A DNA stretch of 64,000 nt from JAJECS01 sp965243625 (GTDB lineage: Bacteria; Chloroflexota; UBA11872): positions 1,736,001-1,800,000 of the forward strand of contig CBDEVI010000002.1 in assembly GCA_965243625.1 (NCBI GenBank), read 5' to 3'. Each line of letters begins with the position of its first letter. Position 1 is the stretch's first letter. The notes beneath the pieces are model-generated. The model ran no database searches, was not told the origin of the DNA, and worked only from the letters and a program-made list of their open reading frames with translations. This document shows positions 16,984-24,321 of this stretch, in pieces. Both the position numbers and the translations under genes were made by a program.

Positions 16984-17703
16984 ATGAAGTCGATCTCGTT
17001 CCAGTGGACCGAAGGCGTCGCGCCGTGGGAGGCCGAAACCGTCGTCTCCACCGTGGCCCACATTCAAGAGGTGATGCTGGTGCTCGGCCAGCGCGCCGGC
17101 CTGAGCCTGAATCGCGGCGAGTTGCGCCCGTTCGGCACCTGGGTGATTCCCGGCATACCGCGCGGCTCGCCCTACTGGAGCACGCGCTGGTACGTCGACC
17201 AGAGCCTCGACAAGGCCACCGGGCAAATCTACGCGCCGAAGTTCATCAACGTGCTGCGCGACGAGCCCTGGCAGCAGGTCGGACCCCACTATGACGTGGC
17301 CATCGTGCACGCGGATCTGCTGGACGCCCCGGAGCGCAACGCCGGCGGCACCAGCGATCCCCACGTCCTCGCCGCCACCGAGGCCGACCTGGCCGCCGTT
17401 CTGTCCGTGCACCGGCTGCGGCGCATTCCCGAGCATGACGATCGACGGATGGCCGTGCGCCGGCTCGCCACGCGCAGCTTCGGCCAGGTGCTCGACCTGC
17501 CCGGTCCCGACCGCGCGCAAGCGGTCGACCTGGTGCAGGGCCGACGCGTCTGCACCAACGTCTGCGTCATGCGCGCCGCGCCGCGCCCCGAGGACATCCT
17601 CGAGCTGGCCCGCCAGGAGCATCGCTCCCGCATCGTCTTCTGCCGCAACTGCACCAACGACCTGCTCGACCACGTCGTCGCCACCCACTTCTCGCAGAAC
17701 TGA
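16984..17703 (+). CDS. Archaemetzincin-like protein lacking the HEXXH zinc site
   Basis: 239 residues. The C-terminal part carries the cysteine signature of archaemetzincins: CTNVCVMR at 190-197 and FCRNC at 219-223, which in the family follow the HExxHxxGxxH zinc helix. In the helix position here residues 164-172 read RSFGQVLDL, aligning with HEFGHVFGL but with His, Glu, His and the Gly all replaced. The N-terminal half has the expected alpha/beta look (HYDVAIVHADLLD). If the assignment is right, this is a non-catalytic relative that may keep a structural zinc through its four Cys. Alternatively it is an unrelated Cys-cluster protein. It stands alone between the divergent MutL-like unit and a repeat-rich spacer. 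Confidence 0.5.
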   Translation: MKSISFQWTEGVAPWEAETVVSTVAHIQEVMLVLGQRAGLSLNRGELRPFGTWVIPGIPRGSPYWSTRWYVDQSLDKATGQIYAPKFINVLRDEPWQQVGPHYDVAIVHADLLDAPERNAGGTSDPHVLAATEADLAAVLSVHRLRRIPEHDDRRMAVRRLATRSFGQVLDLPGPDRAQAVDLVQGRRVCTNVCVMRAAPRPEDILELARQEHRSRIVFCRNCTNDLLDHVVATHFSQN

Positions 17704-17721
17704 GCGGCAATCACATTTGTC

Positions 17722-17749
17722 CGGTGGCCCACGCTGCGTGCAGCGTGGG
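17722..17749. repeat. CGGTGGCCCACGCTGCG palindromic repeat
   Basis: CGGTGGCCCACGCTGCG followed by TGCAGCGTGGG forms a hairpin. Near-identical copies are at 18025 and 21123. It lies 19 bases after the archaemetzincin-like gene and opens a 400-base gene-free stretch that consists almost entirely of repeats. Confidence 0.6.
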
Positions 17750-17810
17750 ACCCGCCGCTGGCACTTACGCCCAGACCGCCCATCCTGTCACTCCGAGCCG
17801 CCCCCAAATC

Positions 17811-17894
17811 TGTCATTCCGAGCCGCAGGCGAGGAATCTAAGGGGCGGGGAGAACGCACAACGTCCGTAGATTCCTCACTTCGTTCGGAATGAC
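17811..17894. repeat. 84-bp CATTCCGA-bounded inverted repeat, copy A
   Basis: The ends are TGTCATTCCGA...CGAGGAATCTA and TAGATTCCTCACTTCG...TCGGAATGACA, which are inverted copies around a GC-rich centre. A second full copy is at 18089 and a partial right arm is near 17920. The size and symmetry resemble a miniature non-autonomous element; there is no coding capacity. Confidence 0.65.
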
Positions 17895-17990
17895 ACTTCC
17901 GGTGACTCACCACAGTTTCTCCGAGCGCAGCGAGGAGTCTAGAGTGCCCGGGCGCAGGCGCCGGGGATGAGTCCAGGTCGGTCGATACCT

Positions 17991-18015
17991 GGATTCCGGC
18001 CTTCGCCGGAATGAC
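17991..18015. repeat. GGATTCCGGC palindrome
   Basis: GGATTCCGGC, loop CTTC, GCCGGAATGAC. Relatives are at 22943, 48035 (interrupted) and 63513, always between genes. Confidence 0.6.
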
Positions 18016-18024
18016 GGACTCGCC

Positions 18025-18052
18025 CGGTGGCCCACGCTGCGTGCAGCGTGGG
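18025..18052. repeat. CGGTGGCCCACGCTGCG palindromic repeat, second copy
   Basis: Identical to 17722-17749. The following 40 bases (a CGCCCAGACC-type tail ending in ATCCTGTCACTCCGAG) also match the first copy, so the palindrome and its right flank moved or duplicated together. Confidence 0.6.
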
Positions 18053-18088
18053 AACCGCCCCTGGCACATACGCCCAGACCGACCATCC

Positions 18089-18171
18089 TGTCACTCCGAG
18101 CGCAGCGAGGAGTCTAAGGGGCGGGCAAACTGCACAACGCCCTTAGATTCCTCACTTCGTTCGGAATGACA
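18089..18171. repeat. 83-bp CATTCCGA-bounded inverted repeat, copy B, inside the methylase 3' end
   Basis: Same element as 17811-17894. The adenine methylase gene reads into it: the last 18 codons and the stop come from the repeat, giving the tail VIPNEVRNL and onward. Confidence 0.65.
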
Positions 18172-19031
18172 GGTAGGGCCCCCCGCGTAATCACCAACTC
18201 CCCAATCCGGTCATGGTGCGTGTTCTTCATCGTCACCTGGACCGCGTGGAAGCCGTGGCGTCGGACCAGGTCGGCGATCTCGGGCGCGTGGTCGTAGGTG
18301 AGCATGAACTCGGGCGCGGCGCCGGCCAGCAACTGGAACAGCCGCGGGTGGTCGATCTCGAAGTGCGTATAGAGCCGTCGGCCGGCGCGCTTACCGCCGG
18401 CGGAGTAGGGCGGGTCGGCGAAGACCACCGAGTCGGGCATTCCCGCGAACTCTTCGAGCAACCGCATGCCGTCGGCTTCGCGAAAGTCGATCCGGTCGGC
18501 GTGCGCGCCGATCCGCTCCAGGCGCGACACGATGGTGTCCGGGTACCAGCGGGAGGCCAGCCCCTTGCCGCTCTCGCCGGCACGGCTCAGCGACGCGCCG
18601 GGCGCCAGAATGCCCCCGCGCCGGGTGCGGTTGAGCACCAGCGCGCGGAATCCGCGATCCAGCGGCTCGTCCGGTTGCGTCCGCGCCAGCGCCTCCACGG
18701 CCTCGCGCGTGGGCTCGAACCGCATGACCCGGTCGCATAGCTCGGGACCGTGATACAGCGCGGCCTTCCAGAAGGCCGCAACATCCCGGTCAAGCTCGGC
18801 CAGCAGGCAGCGCTCGACCAGCCCCTCCATCACCGCCGTGAGGGAGACGATGGCGCCGCCCGCGAACGGTTCGATCAAGAGCTCTGGCTTCTGGCCCAGT
18901 CCCCCGAGCCAGGCGCGGATGTGCGGCACCAGCCAGGTCTTGCCGCCCGGATAGCGCAACGGGCTGCGCTGGGGCACCGACGCCACGTTGGCGGCGGGAA
19001 TTGGCGAGTACGGGAACTCGACCTCGGGCAC
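18114..19031 (-). CDS. DNA adenine (N6) methyltransferase, Dam/D12 class
   Basis: 305 residues from a GTG at 19031, five bases after the uvrB stop. The SAM motif reads EPFAGGAIVSL, preceded by LRYPGGKTWLVPHI, and the catalytic motif is VFADPPYSAGG, the D12 (Dam-like, alpha) order. It methylates adenine in a short DNA site; the site is not predictable and no restriction gene is next to it, so it is an orphan methylase or a regulatory one. The final residues (VIPNEVRNL onward) are encoded by a dispersed repeat and are not part of the family fold. It is probably co-transcribed with uvrB. Confidence 0.85.
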   Translation of the reverse strand: MPEVEFPYSPIPAANVASVPQRSPLRYPGGKTWLVPHIRAWLGGLGQKPELLIEPFAGGAIVSLTAVMEGLVERCLLAELDRDVAAFWKAALYHGPELCDRVMRFEPTREAVEALARTQPDEPLDRGFRALVLNRTRRGGILAPGASLSRAGESGKGLASRWYPDTIVSRLERIGAHADRIDFREADGMRLLEEFAGMPDSVVFADPPYSAGGKRAGRRLYTHFEIDHPRLFQLLAGAAPEFMLTYDHAPEIADLVRRHGFHAVQVTMKNTHHDRIGELVITRGALPVIPNEVRNLRALCSLPAP

Positions 19032-19035
19032 CGCG

Positions 19036-21072
19036 TCAGGCCTTCGCTGCTTCGAGGTCCTCGCGAAGCTCGCGGATGCGGTCGCGGAATTGGGCGGCCT
19101 TCTCAAACTCGAGCGCCTCGGCGGCGATCCGCATCTTGGCTTCGAGTTGCTTGATGTGCGCGGCCAGCTCCGCCCGGCTCATGGCGTCCACGCGGCGGAA
19201 GCCCAGCTCATAGGCCGGCGCCTCCTCGGCGGCGCGCGGCAGGGCCTCGGCCTCCACCCGGTCGGTGAGGTCGCGCAGTCCCTTGATCACCGACTGCGGC
19301 GTAATGCCGTGCTCGGCGTTGTACTGGATCTGCAAGCTGCGGCGGCGATAGGTCTCGTCGATGGCCCGCTGCATGCTCGCCGTCACGATGTCCGCGTACA
19401 TGATCACGCGGCCGTTCAGATGCCGCGCGGCCCGGCCGATGGTCTGGATGAGCGACGTGTCGGCGCGCAGGAATCCCTCCTTGTCGGCATCGAGGATCGC
19501 CACCAGCGACACCTCGGGCAGATCCAGCCCCTCGCGCAGCAGGTTGATCCCCACCACCACGTCGTAGACCCCGCGCCGCAGCTCGCTGAGGATCGTGACC
19601 CGGTCCAGGGTGTCGATCTCCGAGTGCAGGTAGTGCACCTTGATGCCGATCTCCGCCAGATACTCGGCCAGGTCTTCGGCCATGCGCTTGGTGAGCGTGG
19701 TGCAGAGCACGCGCTCGCCGACCCGCACCCGCTTGTTGATCTCGCCGATCAGGTCGTCGATCTGCCCCTCGGTGGGCCGCACCTCGATGGCCGGATCGAC
19801 CAGGCCGGTGGGCCGCACGATCTGCTCCACGACCTGCTCGCTGTGCTCGTATTCGTAGGGACCGGGCGTGGCCGACATGAACACAGCCGACCGCATGTAG
19901 GTCTCGAACTCCTCGAAAGCCAGCGGGCGGTTGTCGAACGCCGACGGCATCCGAAAGCCGTAGTCGACCAGCGACTGCTTGCGGCTGCGGTCGCCGGCCA
20001 GCATGCCGCGCACCTGCGGCAACGTGACGTGCGACTCGTCCACCACCAGCACGAAGTCGTCCGGCAGGTAGTCCAGCAGCACCCACGGCGGCTGGCCGGG
20101 ACGCCGGCCGCTGAGGTGACGGCTGTAGTTCTCGATGCCGAAGCACATGCCCGTCTCGCGCAGCATCTCCAGGTCGAAGTTGGTGCGCTGGCGGAGCCGC
20201 GCCGCCTCCAGCACCTTGCCGCGCTCGTCCAGCTGGACCGCGTACTCCCCAAGCTCGTCCTCGATGGCACTGAGGGCACCGTTGAGACGCTCGGCCGGCG
20301 TGACGTAGAACCGCGCCGGGTAGATGGTGACCGACTCCAGCTCCTCCAGGATCTCGCCCGTCAACGGCTCGATCTTGGCGATGCGCTCCAGCTCCTCGTC
20401 AAAGAACTCGCAGCGCAGCACGAAATCGTCATAGGCCGGGTGAATCTCCACCACGTCGCCGCGCACGCGGAAGCGCCCGCGCTGGAAGCCGGCGTCGTTG
20501 CGCTGGTACTGCATGCCCACCAGCCGCCGCAGGAACCGTTGCCGGACGTACGCCTCGCCCACCGTGAGCGCCAGGCTGACCTGGCCGTAGTCCTCCGGCG
20601 AGCCGATGCCGTAGATGCACGAGACCGTGGCCACGATGATCACGTCGCGCCGCTCAAAAAGGGACCGCGTGGCCGAGAGCCGCAGCTTGTCGATCTCCCA
20701 GTTGATGTCGGTCTCTTTCTCGATGTACGTGTCGGTCCGCGGCACGTAGGCCTCGGGCTGGTAGTAGTCGTAGTAGCTGACGAAGTACTCCACAGCGTTG
20801 TGCGGGAAGAACTCGGCCAGCTCGGTAGTCAGCTGGGCGGCCAGCGTCTTGTTGTGCGCCAGGACCAGCGCCGGGCGCTGCACGGCGTTGATAGCGTTGG
20901 CGATGGTGAAAGTCTTGCCCGAACCGGTCACGCCCAGCAGAGTCTGGCAGCGGTACCCGGAGTCAAGACCGTCCACGAGCTGGGCCACGGCCTTGGGCTG
21001 GTCGCCCGCGGGTGCATAAGGCGCTTCGAGCCGGAAGCCGGCGGGAACGCCGGTGCGGGGCGTGGTGGCCAT
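19036..21072 (-). CDS. uvrB: Excinuclease ABC subunit B
   Basis: 678 residues from the ATG at 21072, the standard length. The Walker A is GVTGSGKT and Walker B is VVDESH, with the beta-hairpin region (YYDYYQPEAYVPRTDTYIEK) that separates DNA strands, and the LLREGLDLPEVSLVAILDADKEG helicase motifs. The last 45 residues form the UVR domain (LEAKMRIAAEALEFEKAAQF) that contacts UvrC. UvrB loads onto damage with UvrA and recruits UvrC for incision. uvrA and uvrC are not in the window. An ATG further upstream would extend the protein into a repeat and is less likely. Confidence 0.96.
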   Translation of the reverse strand: MATTPRTGVPAGFRLEAPYAPAGDQPKAVAQLVDGLDSGYRCQTLLGVTGSGKTFTIANAINAVQRPALVLAHNKTLAAQLTTELAEFFPHNAVEYFVSYYDYYQPEAYVPRTDTYIEKETDINWEIDKLRLSATRSLFERRDVIIVATVSCIYGIGSPEDYGQVSLALTVGEAYVRQRFLRRLVGMQYQRNDAGFQRGRFRVRGDVVEIHPAYDDFVLRCEFFDEELERIAKIEPLTGEILEELESVTIYPARFYVTPAERLNGALSAIEDELGEYAVQLDERGKVLEAARLRQRTNFDLEMLRETGMCFGIENYSRHLSGRRPGQPPWVLLDYLPDDFVLVVDESHVTLPQVRGMLAGDRSRKQSLVDYGFRMPSAFDNRPLAFEEFETYMRSAVFMSATPGPYEYEHSEQVVEQIVRPTGLVDPAIEVRPTEGQIDDLIGEINKRVRVGERVLCTTLTKRMAEDLAEYLAEIGIKVHYLHSEIDTLDRVTILSELRRGVYDVVVGINLLREGLDLPEVSLVAILDADKEGFLRADTSLIQTIGRAARHLNGRVIMYADIVTASMQRAIDETYRRRSLQIQYNAEHGITPQSVIKGLRDLTDRVEAEALPRAAEEAPAYELGFRRVDAMSRAELAAHIKQLEAKMRIAAEALEFEKAAQFRDRIRELREDLEAAKA

Positions 21073-21122
21073 GACCGATTCTAGGCCGTGAGCCAATGCG
21101 CGCGTCACGCGATTGAGATGCC

Positions 21123-21197
21123 CGGTGGCCCGCGCTGCGTGCAGCGTGGGATCGGCCGTGGGCAAATCTCCCAGCCTGCGCACAGCCTGGGCCACCG
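21123..21197. repeat. Full palindromic element of the GGTGGCC family
   Basis: The left arm CGGTGGCCCGCGCTGCG...GCAGCGTGGG and the right arm CCCAGCCTGCG...CCTGGGCCACCG are inverted relative to each other. This is the most complete copy; those at 17722 and 18025 show only the left arm clearly. It fills most of the gap between uvrB and the winged-helix gene. Confidence 0.55.
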
Positions 21198-21206
21198 AGC
21201 GGGCGG

Positions 21207-21521
21207 CTAGCGATGCAGCTGCCCGTTCAGCGCCCTTTCCAGATCGGACAGGTATTCGGCAAATGCCCGGCGGCCTGCCGGCGTCGCCTGAACCCAGGTG
21301 CGCGGCTTGACTCCCACGAACTCTTTCGTGAGGACGAGGTAGTCCGCGTCTTCAAGTTTTCGCAGATGGATGGTCAAGTTGCCGCCGGTGAGTCCGAGGG
21401 TCCGCTGGATAAATCCGTACGCGAGCCGATCCGTCTCGGGTTGGCCGACCAGCAGCGTCATGATTCTCAGTCGCGTCGCCTGGTGGATCGTCTCGTTGAG
21501 GACGATCGCTGCGTCGGTCAA
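21207..21521 (-). CDS. Winged-helix transcriptional regulator
   Basis: 104 residues from a TTG that overlaps the stop of the upstream membrane protein gene (TTGA). The first 40 residues fit a winged-helix start (LNETIHQATRLRIMTLL), and LGLTGGNLTIHLRKLEDADYL is the recognition helix and wing, as in the MarR/ArsR-like HTH_34 family. Such proteins usually pair with a small membrane protein and control their own operon. No ligand-binding residues are evident. The likely operator is the tandem TAGTTTAT pair upstream of the operon. Confidence 0.75.
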   Translation of the reverse strand: MTDAAIVLNETIHQATRLRIMTLLVGQPETDRLAYGFIQRTLGLTGGNLTIHLRKLEDADYLVLTKEFVGVKPRTWVQATPAGRRAFAEYLSDLERALNGQLHR

Positions 21522-22153
21522 AGGACGCCGCTCCGGCGTATCCAGGCCGCGCCGAGCGCCACGACGACCAGCATCGCCGCCCCCGTAACCAGCAACGCCG
21601 CGTCGCCCGCGAGATAGCTGGGCAGGTAGAACGCCGCCGCAAAGCCCACGCCCACTGCCGCGATCGACGGGCGGTGCATGATGCCGAACAGTACGAGCCC
21701 CAGCGCCACGATCCCCACGCCGACCCGCGGGATGGCGACCCCGGCGTGGTCCGGCGTCCACAGACCCGCCGCCGCCGGCACCAGGAACGCCGCCGCCAGC
21801 ACCGCGAGCCAGAAGAGGAACACTCGAATCCCCGCGCTGCGCGCGGCGCCGCCGGACGCGTATTCGCGGCCCGCGCGATGCCCGATCAGGGCACTGCCCA
21901 CCATTCCAACCGCCGACAGCACGCCCCACAACGGCCCCGGATACCACGGAGTGCCCGCGGCGAAATCGGCCGCCAATGTCGCGACCGCGTATTGCGCGAA
22001 GCAACCCAGCGAGACGATGGCGCCCCACAGGAGCAGAATCGTCGCCGTCCCGGCGACATACATCGAGCTTCGTACGCGATCCAGCGTCGCCTGAATGGCG
22101 TCCCAACTCTCGTCGGGGGTGAGCGCCGCCGGTTCGGCGTGGGGTCCTTGCAT
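21518..22153 (-). CDS. Integral membrane protein, function unknown
   Basis: 211 residues with about six hydrophobic segments (for example GTATILLLWGAIVSLGCFA near 35 and VGIVALGLVLFGIMH near 155) after a 30-residue cytoplasmic start. It has no recognised catalytic motif. The ribosome site GGGAGG lies six bases before the ATG. It is translationally coupled to the winged-helix regulator, an arrangement common for small stress or efflux-like membrane proteins of unknown role. The AT-rich promoter lies just upstream. Confidence 0.7.
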   Translation of the reverse strand: MQGPHAEPAALTPDESWDAIQATLDRVRSSMYVAGTATILLLWGAIVSLGCFAQYAVATLAADFAAGTPWYPGPLWGVLSAVGMVGSALIGHRAGREYASGGAARSAGIRVFLFWLAVLAAAFLVPAAAGLWTPDHAGVAIPRVGVGIVALGLVLFGIMHRPSIAAVGVGFAAAFYLPSYLAGDAALLVTGAAMLVVVALGAAWIRRSGVL

Positions 22154-22192
22154 CGCATGCCTCCCAGAACGATCGGGCCGATTCCCGAGATT

Positions 22193-22217
22193 TAGTTTAT
22201 ATCACAAACTAGTTTAT
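22193..22217 (-). promoter_or_regulatory. Tandem TAGTTTAT boxes upstream of the membrane protein/regulator operon
   Basis: TAGTTTAT occurs at 22193-22200 and again at 22210-22217, 17 bases apart, with an inverted TAGTTT/AAACTA pair between (22193-22198 and 22206-22211). This is an unusually AT-rich island about 45 bases before the ATG. It fits a promoter with an overlapping operator, plausibly bound by the operon's own winged-helix protein. Confidence 0.45.
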
Positions 22218-22275
22218 TGGATGAACTCAACCACCACACGTGGCTTGGTGCCCGCGTTTCTGGAATGTCACCCTC

Positions 22276-22920
22276 ATGCCACGCGGCCAAGCGAAGTACC
22301 TGCGAGTGAGCCCCAGCGCAGAGCGCCCGCACCTGCCGGTGCTGCTGATCGTCAATGGCTACGCGGCGTCGGGAAAGACCACCCTCGGGCGGGCGCTGTC
22401 CCGCGAGCTGCGGTGGCCGCTGGTGGTGAAGGACGAGTTCAAGGAGCAGCTGTTCGACCGGCTCGGCGCAGCCGACTACGTGGAGTCGAAGCGGCTCGGG
22501 GCCGCGGCGATCGACGTGATGTTCAGCGTGGCCCGGGAGCTTCTGGTCGCCGGGTCTTCGGTGATCATCGAATCACCGCTGATCCCGTCCTATGACAACG
22601 CCCGCCTCCGTGCGCTGGAACGCGACGCCGACTTCCTGACGGTTCAGATCGTTCTTACCGGCGACGCTGACGCGCTCTTCGAGCGCTATCGAACGCGCGC
22701 CGAGCGAGGCGAGCGTCACCCCAGCCACTTCGATCACGACCGCCTGGCGGACATGCACGAAATGCTGCATTCGCCGTTCGAGTCCCTCACAGTCTCCGGC
22801 GAGACCCTCTACTTCGACACCTCGCGCCTCTCAGACGCGACGATCGCCGAGATACAGCGGCAAACCATCGCGGTCATCGACGAGCTGTCCGTGGCGACCG
22901 ACACACGATCCGGAGAATGA
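22276..22920 (+). CDS. P-loop kinase or ATPase (AAA_33/zeta-toxin-like)
   Basis: 214 residues from the ATG at 22276; a TTG 36 bases earlier is an alternative. Walker A is NGYAASGKTTLGRAL at about residue 30, followed by KDEFKEQLFDRLG and IIESPLI as in small-molecule or RNA/nucleotide kinases of the AAA_33 group. A D-A-L-F-E-R-Y-R-T-R-A segment supplies the Arg-rich lid. It transfers phosphate from ATP to an unidentified small substrate. It stands alone, divergent from the membrane protein operon; its promoter shares the AT-rich region at 22193. Confidence 0.7.
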   Translation: MPRGQAKYLRVSPSAERPHLPVLLIVNGYAASGKTTLGRALSRELRWPLVVKDEFKEQLFDRLGAADYVESKRLGAAAIDVMFSVARELLVAGSSVIIESPLIPSYDNARLRALERDADFLTVQIVLTGDADALFERYRTRAERGERHPSHFDHDRLADMHEMLHSPFESLTVSGETLYFDTSRLSDATIAEIQRQTIAVIDELSVATDTRSGE

Positions 22921-22942
22921 GCTCTGCGCGACGGTCCTGTCC

Positions 22943-22967
22943 GTCATTCCGGCGGAAGCCGGAATCC
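22943..22967. repeat. GTCATTCCGGC palindrome
   Basis: GTCATTCCGGC, loop GGAA, GCCGGAATCC. It belongs to the ATTCCGG/CCGGAAT family (see 17991 and 63513) and lies between two convergent genes. Confidence 0.55.
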
Positions 22968-22998
22968 AGGCCCGGGCCCTCCCGCGCCCTGAGTTCGG

Positions 22999-24141
22999 CT
23001 AGGAGGTTGGTTCCGTCAGCGCCTCGCGCAGCCGCCGCCCGATGATCTCCGGCTCGCCGGGCTGCAGGTTGGCGGAGTACGCCTCGAGCTGATTCCGCGC
23101 CGGGTCGACGCGGACGTAGATCCGCGGATCGCCGGCCAGCAGCGCGTCGCCGATCGTCTGGGCGTCGGCTCCGGTCCAGTCGGGCTCGAAGCCAATCACC
23201 GCCGTCGGCACGAAGAAACGGTCGTCGTCGAACTCCACCGTCGCGCGCACACCGTCGATCTCGCCCACGTCGTCGACGATGATCTCGACCAGGTCCCGCA
23301 TCTCCCGCAGCATCTCGTCCTCGTCCGAGTCCATGTAGCTGCGCAGCGCCGCGTAGAGGCCCACCATCTCCTCTTTGGCCACCTTGGACGGTCGGCCGAT
23401 GGCGTGATTGGGGCTGCTGTTGAGATGCGCCGCCTCGATGAGGTCCGCGCGGCCGTAGAGCAGCCCGGTCGCCTGCGGGCCGCGAATGACCTTGCCGCCG
23501 CTCATGGTGACGAGATCGGCGCCGTCACGGATGAAGCGCGTCAGGTTTTCGCGGGGCGGCACCGTCATGGCCGCATCCACGATCAGCGGAACGCCGCGCG
23601 CGTGGGCGATTTCGGCCACCTCGGGCAGGGTCAGTCCCCCGCGTGGGTTCCCCGGCGCGAACAGGAATGCCACCGCCGCCGTGCGGTCGGTCAGCGCGGC
23701 CTCCAGCTCCTCGGGCAGGCACGACGACACGTTGCCCGCCTCGACGATTCGCGCGCCGGTAAACCCGTACATGTGGCTATAGGGACCGCGATGGATCTTC
23801 TGGATGACCATCTCGTCCTTGAGTCCGGTCGTGTCCGGCAGGCGCCGGATGGCGGCAAGGTCGCTTCCCGTCATGCAGGCGGCCAGCGAGAGCACCATCC
23901 CAGCGGCGGCCCCAGCCACCACCATGCCCGCTTCGGACTCGGTCACCTCGGCGATGTAGGCGCCGATGCGGCGGTTGAGCGTCTCGACCGAGACGAATGC
24001 CCGCCCCGCCTCGGCCATCGCCGCCAGCGTGTCGGGCCGCATCAGCGAGCCGCCGTAGTTTGTGGTGGGCCCGCCGGCATGGATCACCAGCGGCACGCCC
24101 AGCTCGGCGTAGACGCGGTTCGACGGTCGCGTGGCCTTCAT
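22999..24141 (-). CDS. SelA-like PLP-dependent enzyme
   Basis: 380 residues. The PLP-binding lysine is in MSGGKVIRGPQATG near residue 223, in the same setting as in SelA and in D-glucosaminate-6-phosphate ammonia-lyase (DgaE). V-I-H-A-G-G-P-T-T-N-Y-G-G at the start matches the family's V-I-N-A-x-G-x-x-x-x-x-G. These enzymes eliminate or transfer at C-beta of an amino acid or amino sugar. It is distinct from the bona fide selA at 46660. The start was taken at 24141 since the earlier ATG adds only four residues. Substrate unknown; the divergent aminotransferase may act in the same route. Confidence 0.8.
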   Translation of the reverse strand: MKATRPSNRVYAELGVPLVIHAGGPTTNYGGSLMRPDTLAAMAEAGRAFVSVETLNRRIGAYIAEVTESEAGMVVAGAAAGMVLSLAACMTGSDLAAIRRLPDTTGLKDEMVIQKIHRGPYSHMYGFTGARIVEAGNVSSCLPEELEAALTDRTAAVAFLFAPGNPRGGLTLPEVAEIAHARGVPLIVDAAMTVPPRENLTRFIRDGADLVTMSGGKVIRGPQATGLLYGRADLIEAAHLNSSPNHAIGRPSKVAKEEMVGLYAALRSYMDSDEDEMLREMRDLVEIIVDDVGEIDGVRATVEFDDDRFFVPTAVIGFEPDWTGADAQTIGDALLAGDPRIYVRVDPARNQLEAYSANLQPGEPEIIGRRLREALTEPTS

Positions 24142-24321
24142 GAACCTGCCCAAGAACCTGCTTTGTGCGTGTATAGCACGCTGCCTCCGCCGTCGAGCGG
24201 CTATGCTTCACGCCACGCATGCATCAGGCCAAATGAACAACCCACCGAGCGATCCGCGGGCGCGGAGCCGCCCAGTGCACCTCCGCGCCGTATTGACTGC
24301 GTTCGCTTTGGCGGCTTCGGC

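Noticed and set aside
17704..18113. CRISPR-like array
   Set aside because: The repeated blocks are palindromes of different families without regular spacers.
19001..21084. A 698-codon open frame antisense to uvrB
   Set aside because: It mirrors the codon structure of uvrB in a GC-rich sequence, its product is low in hydrophobic order and rich in His/Arg/Gln, and uvrB is certain.
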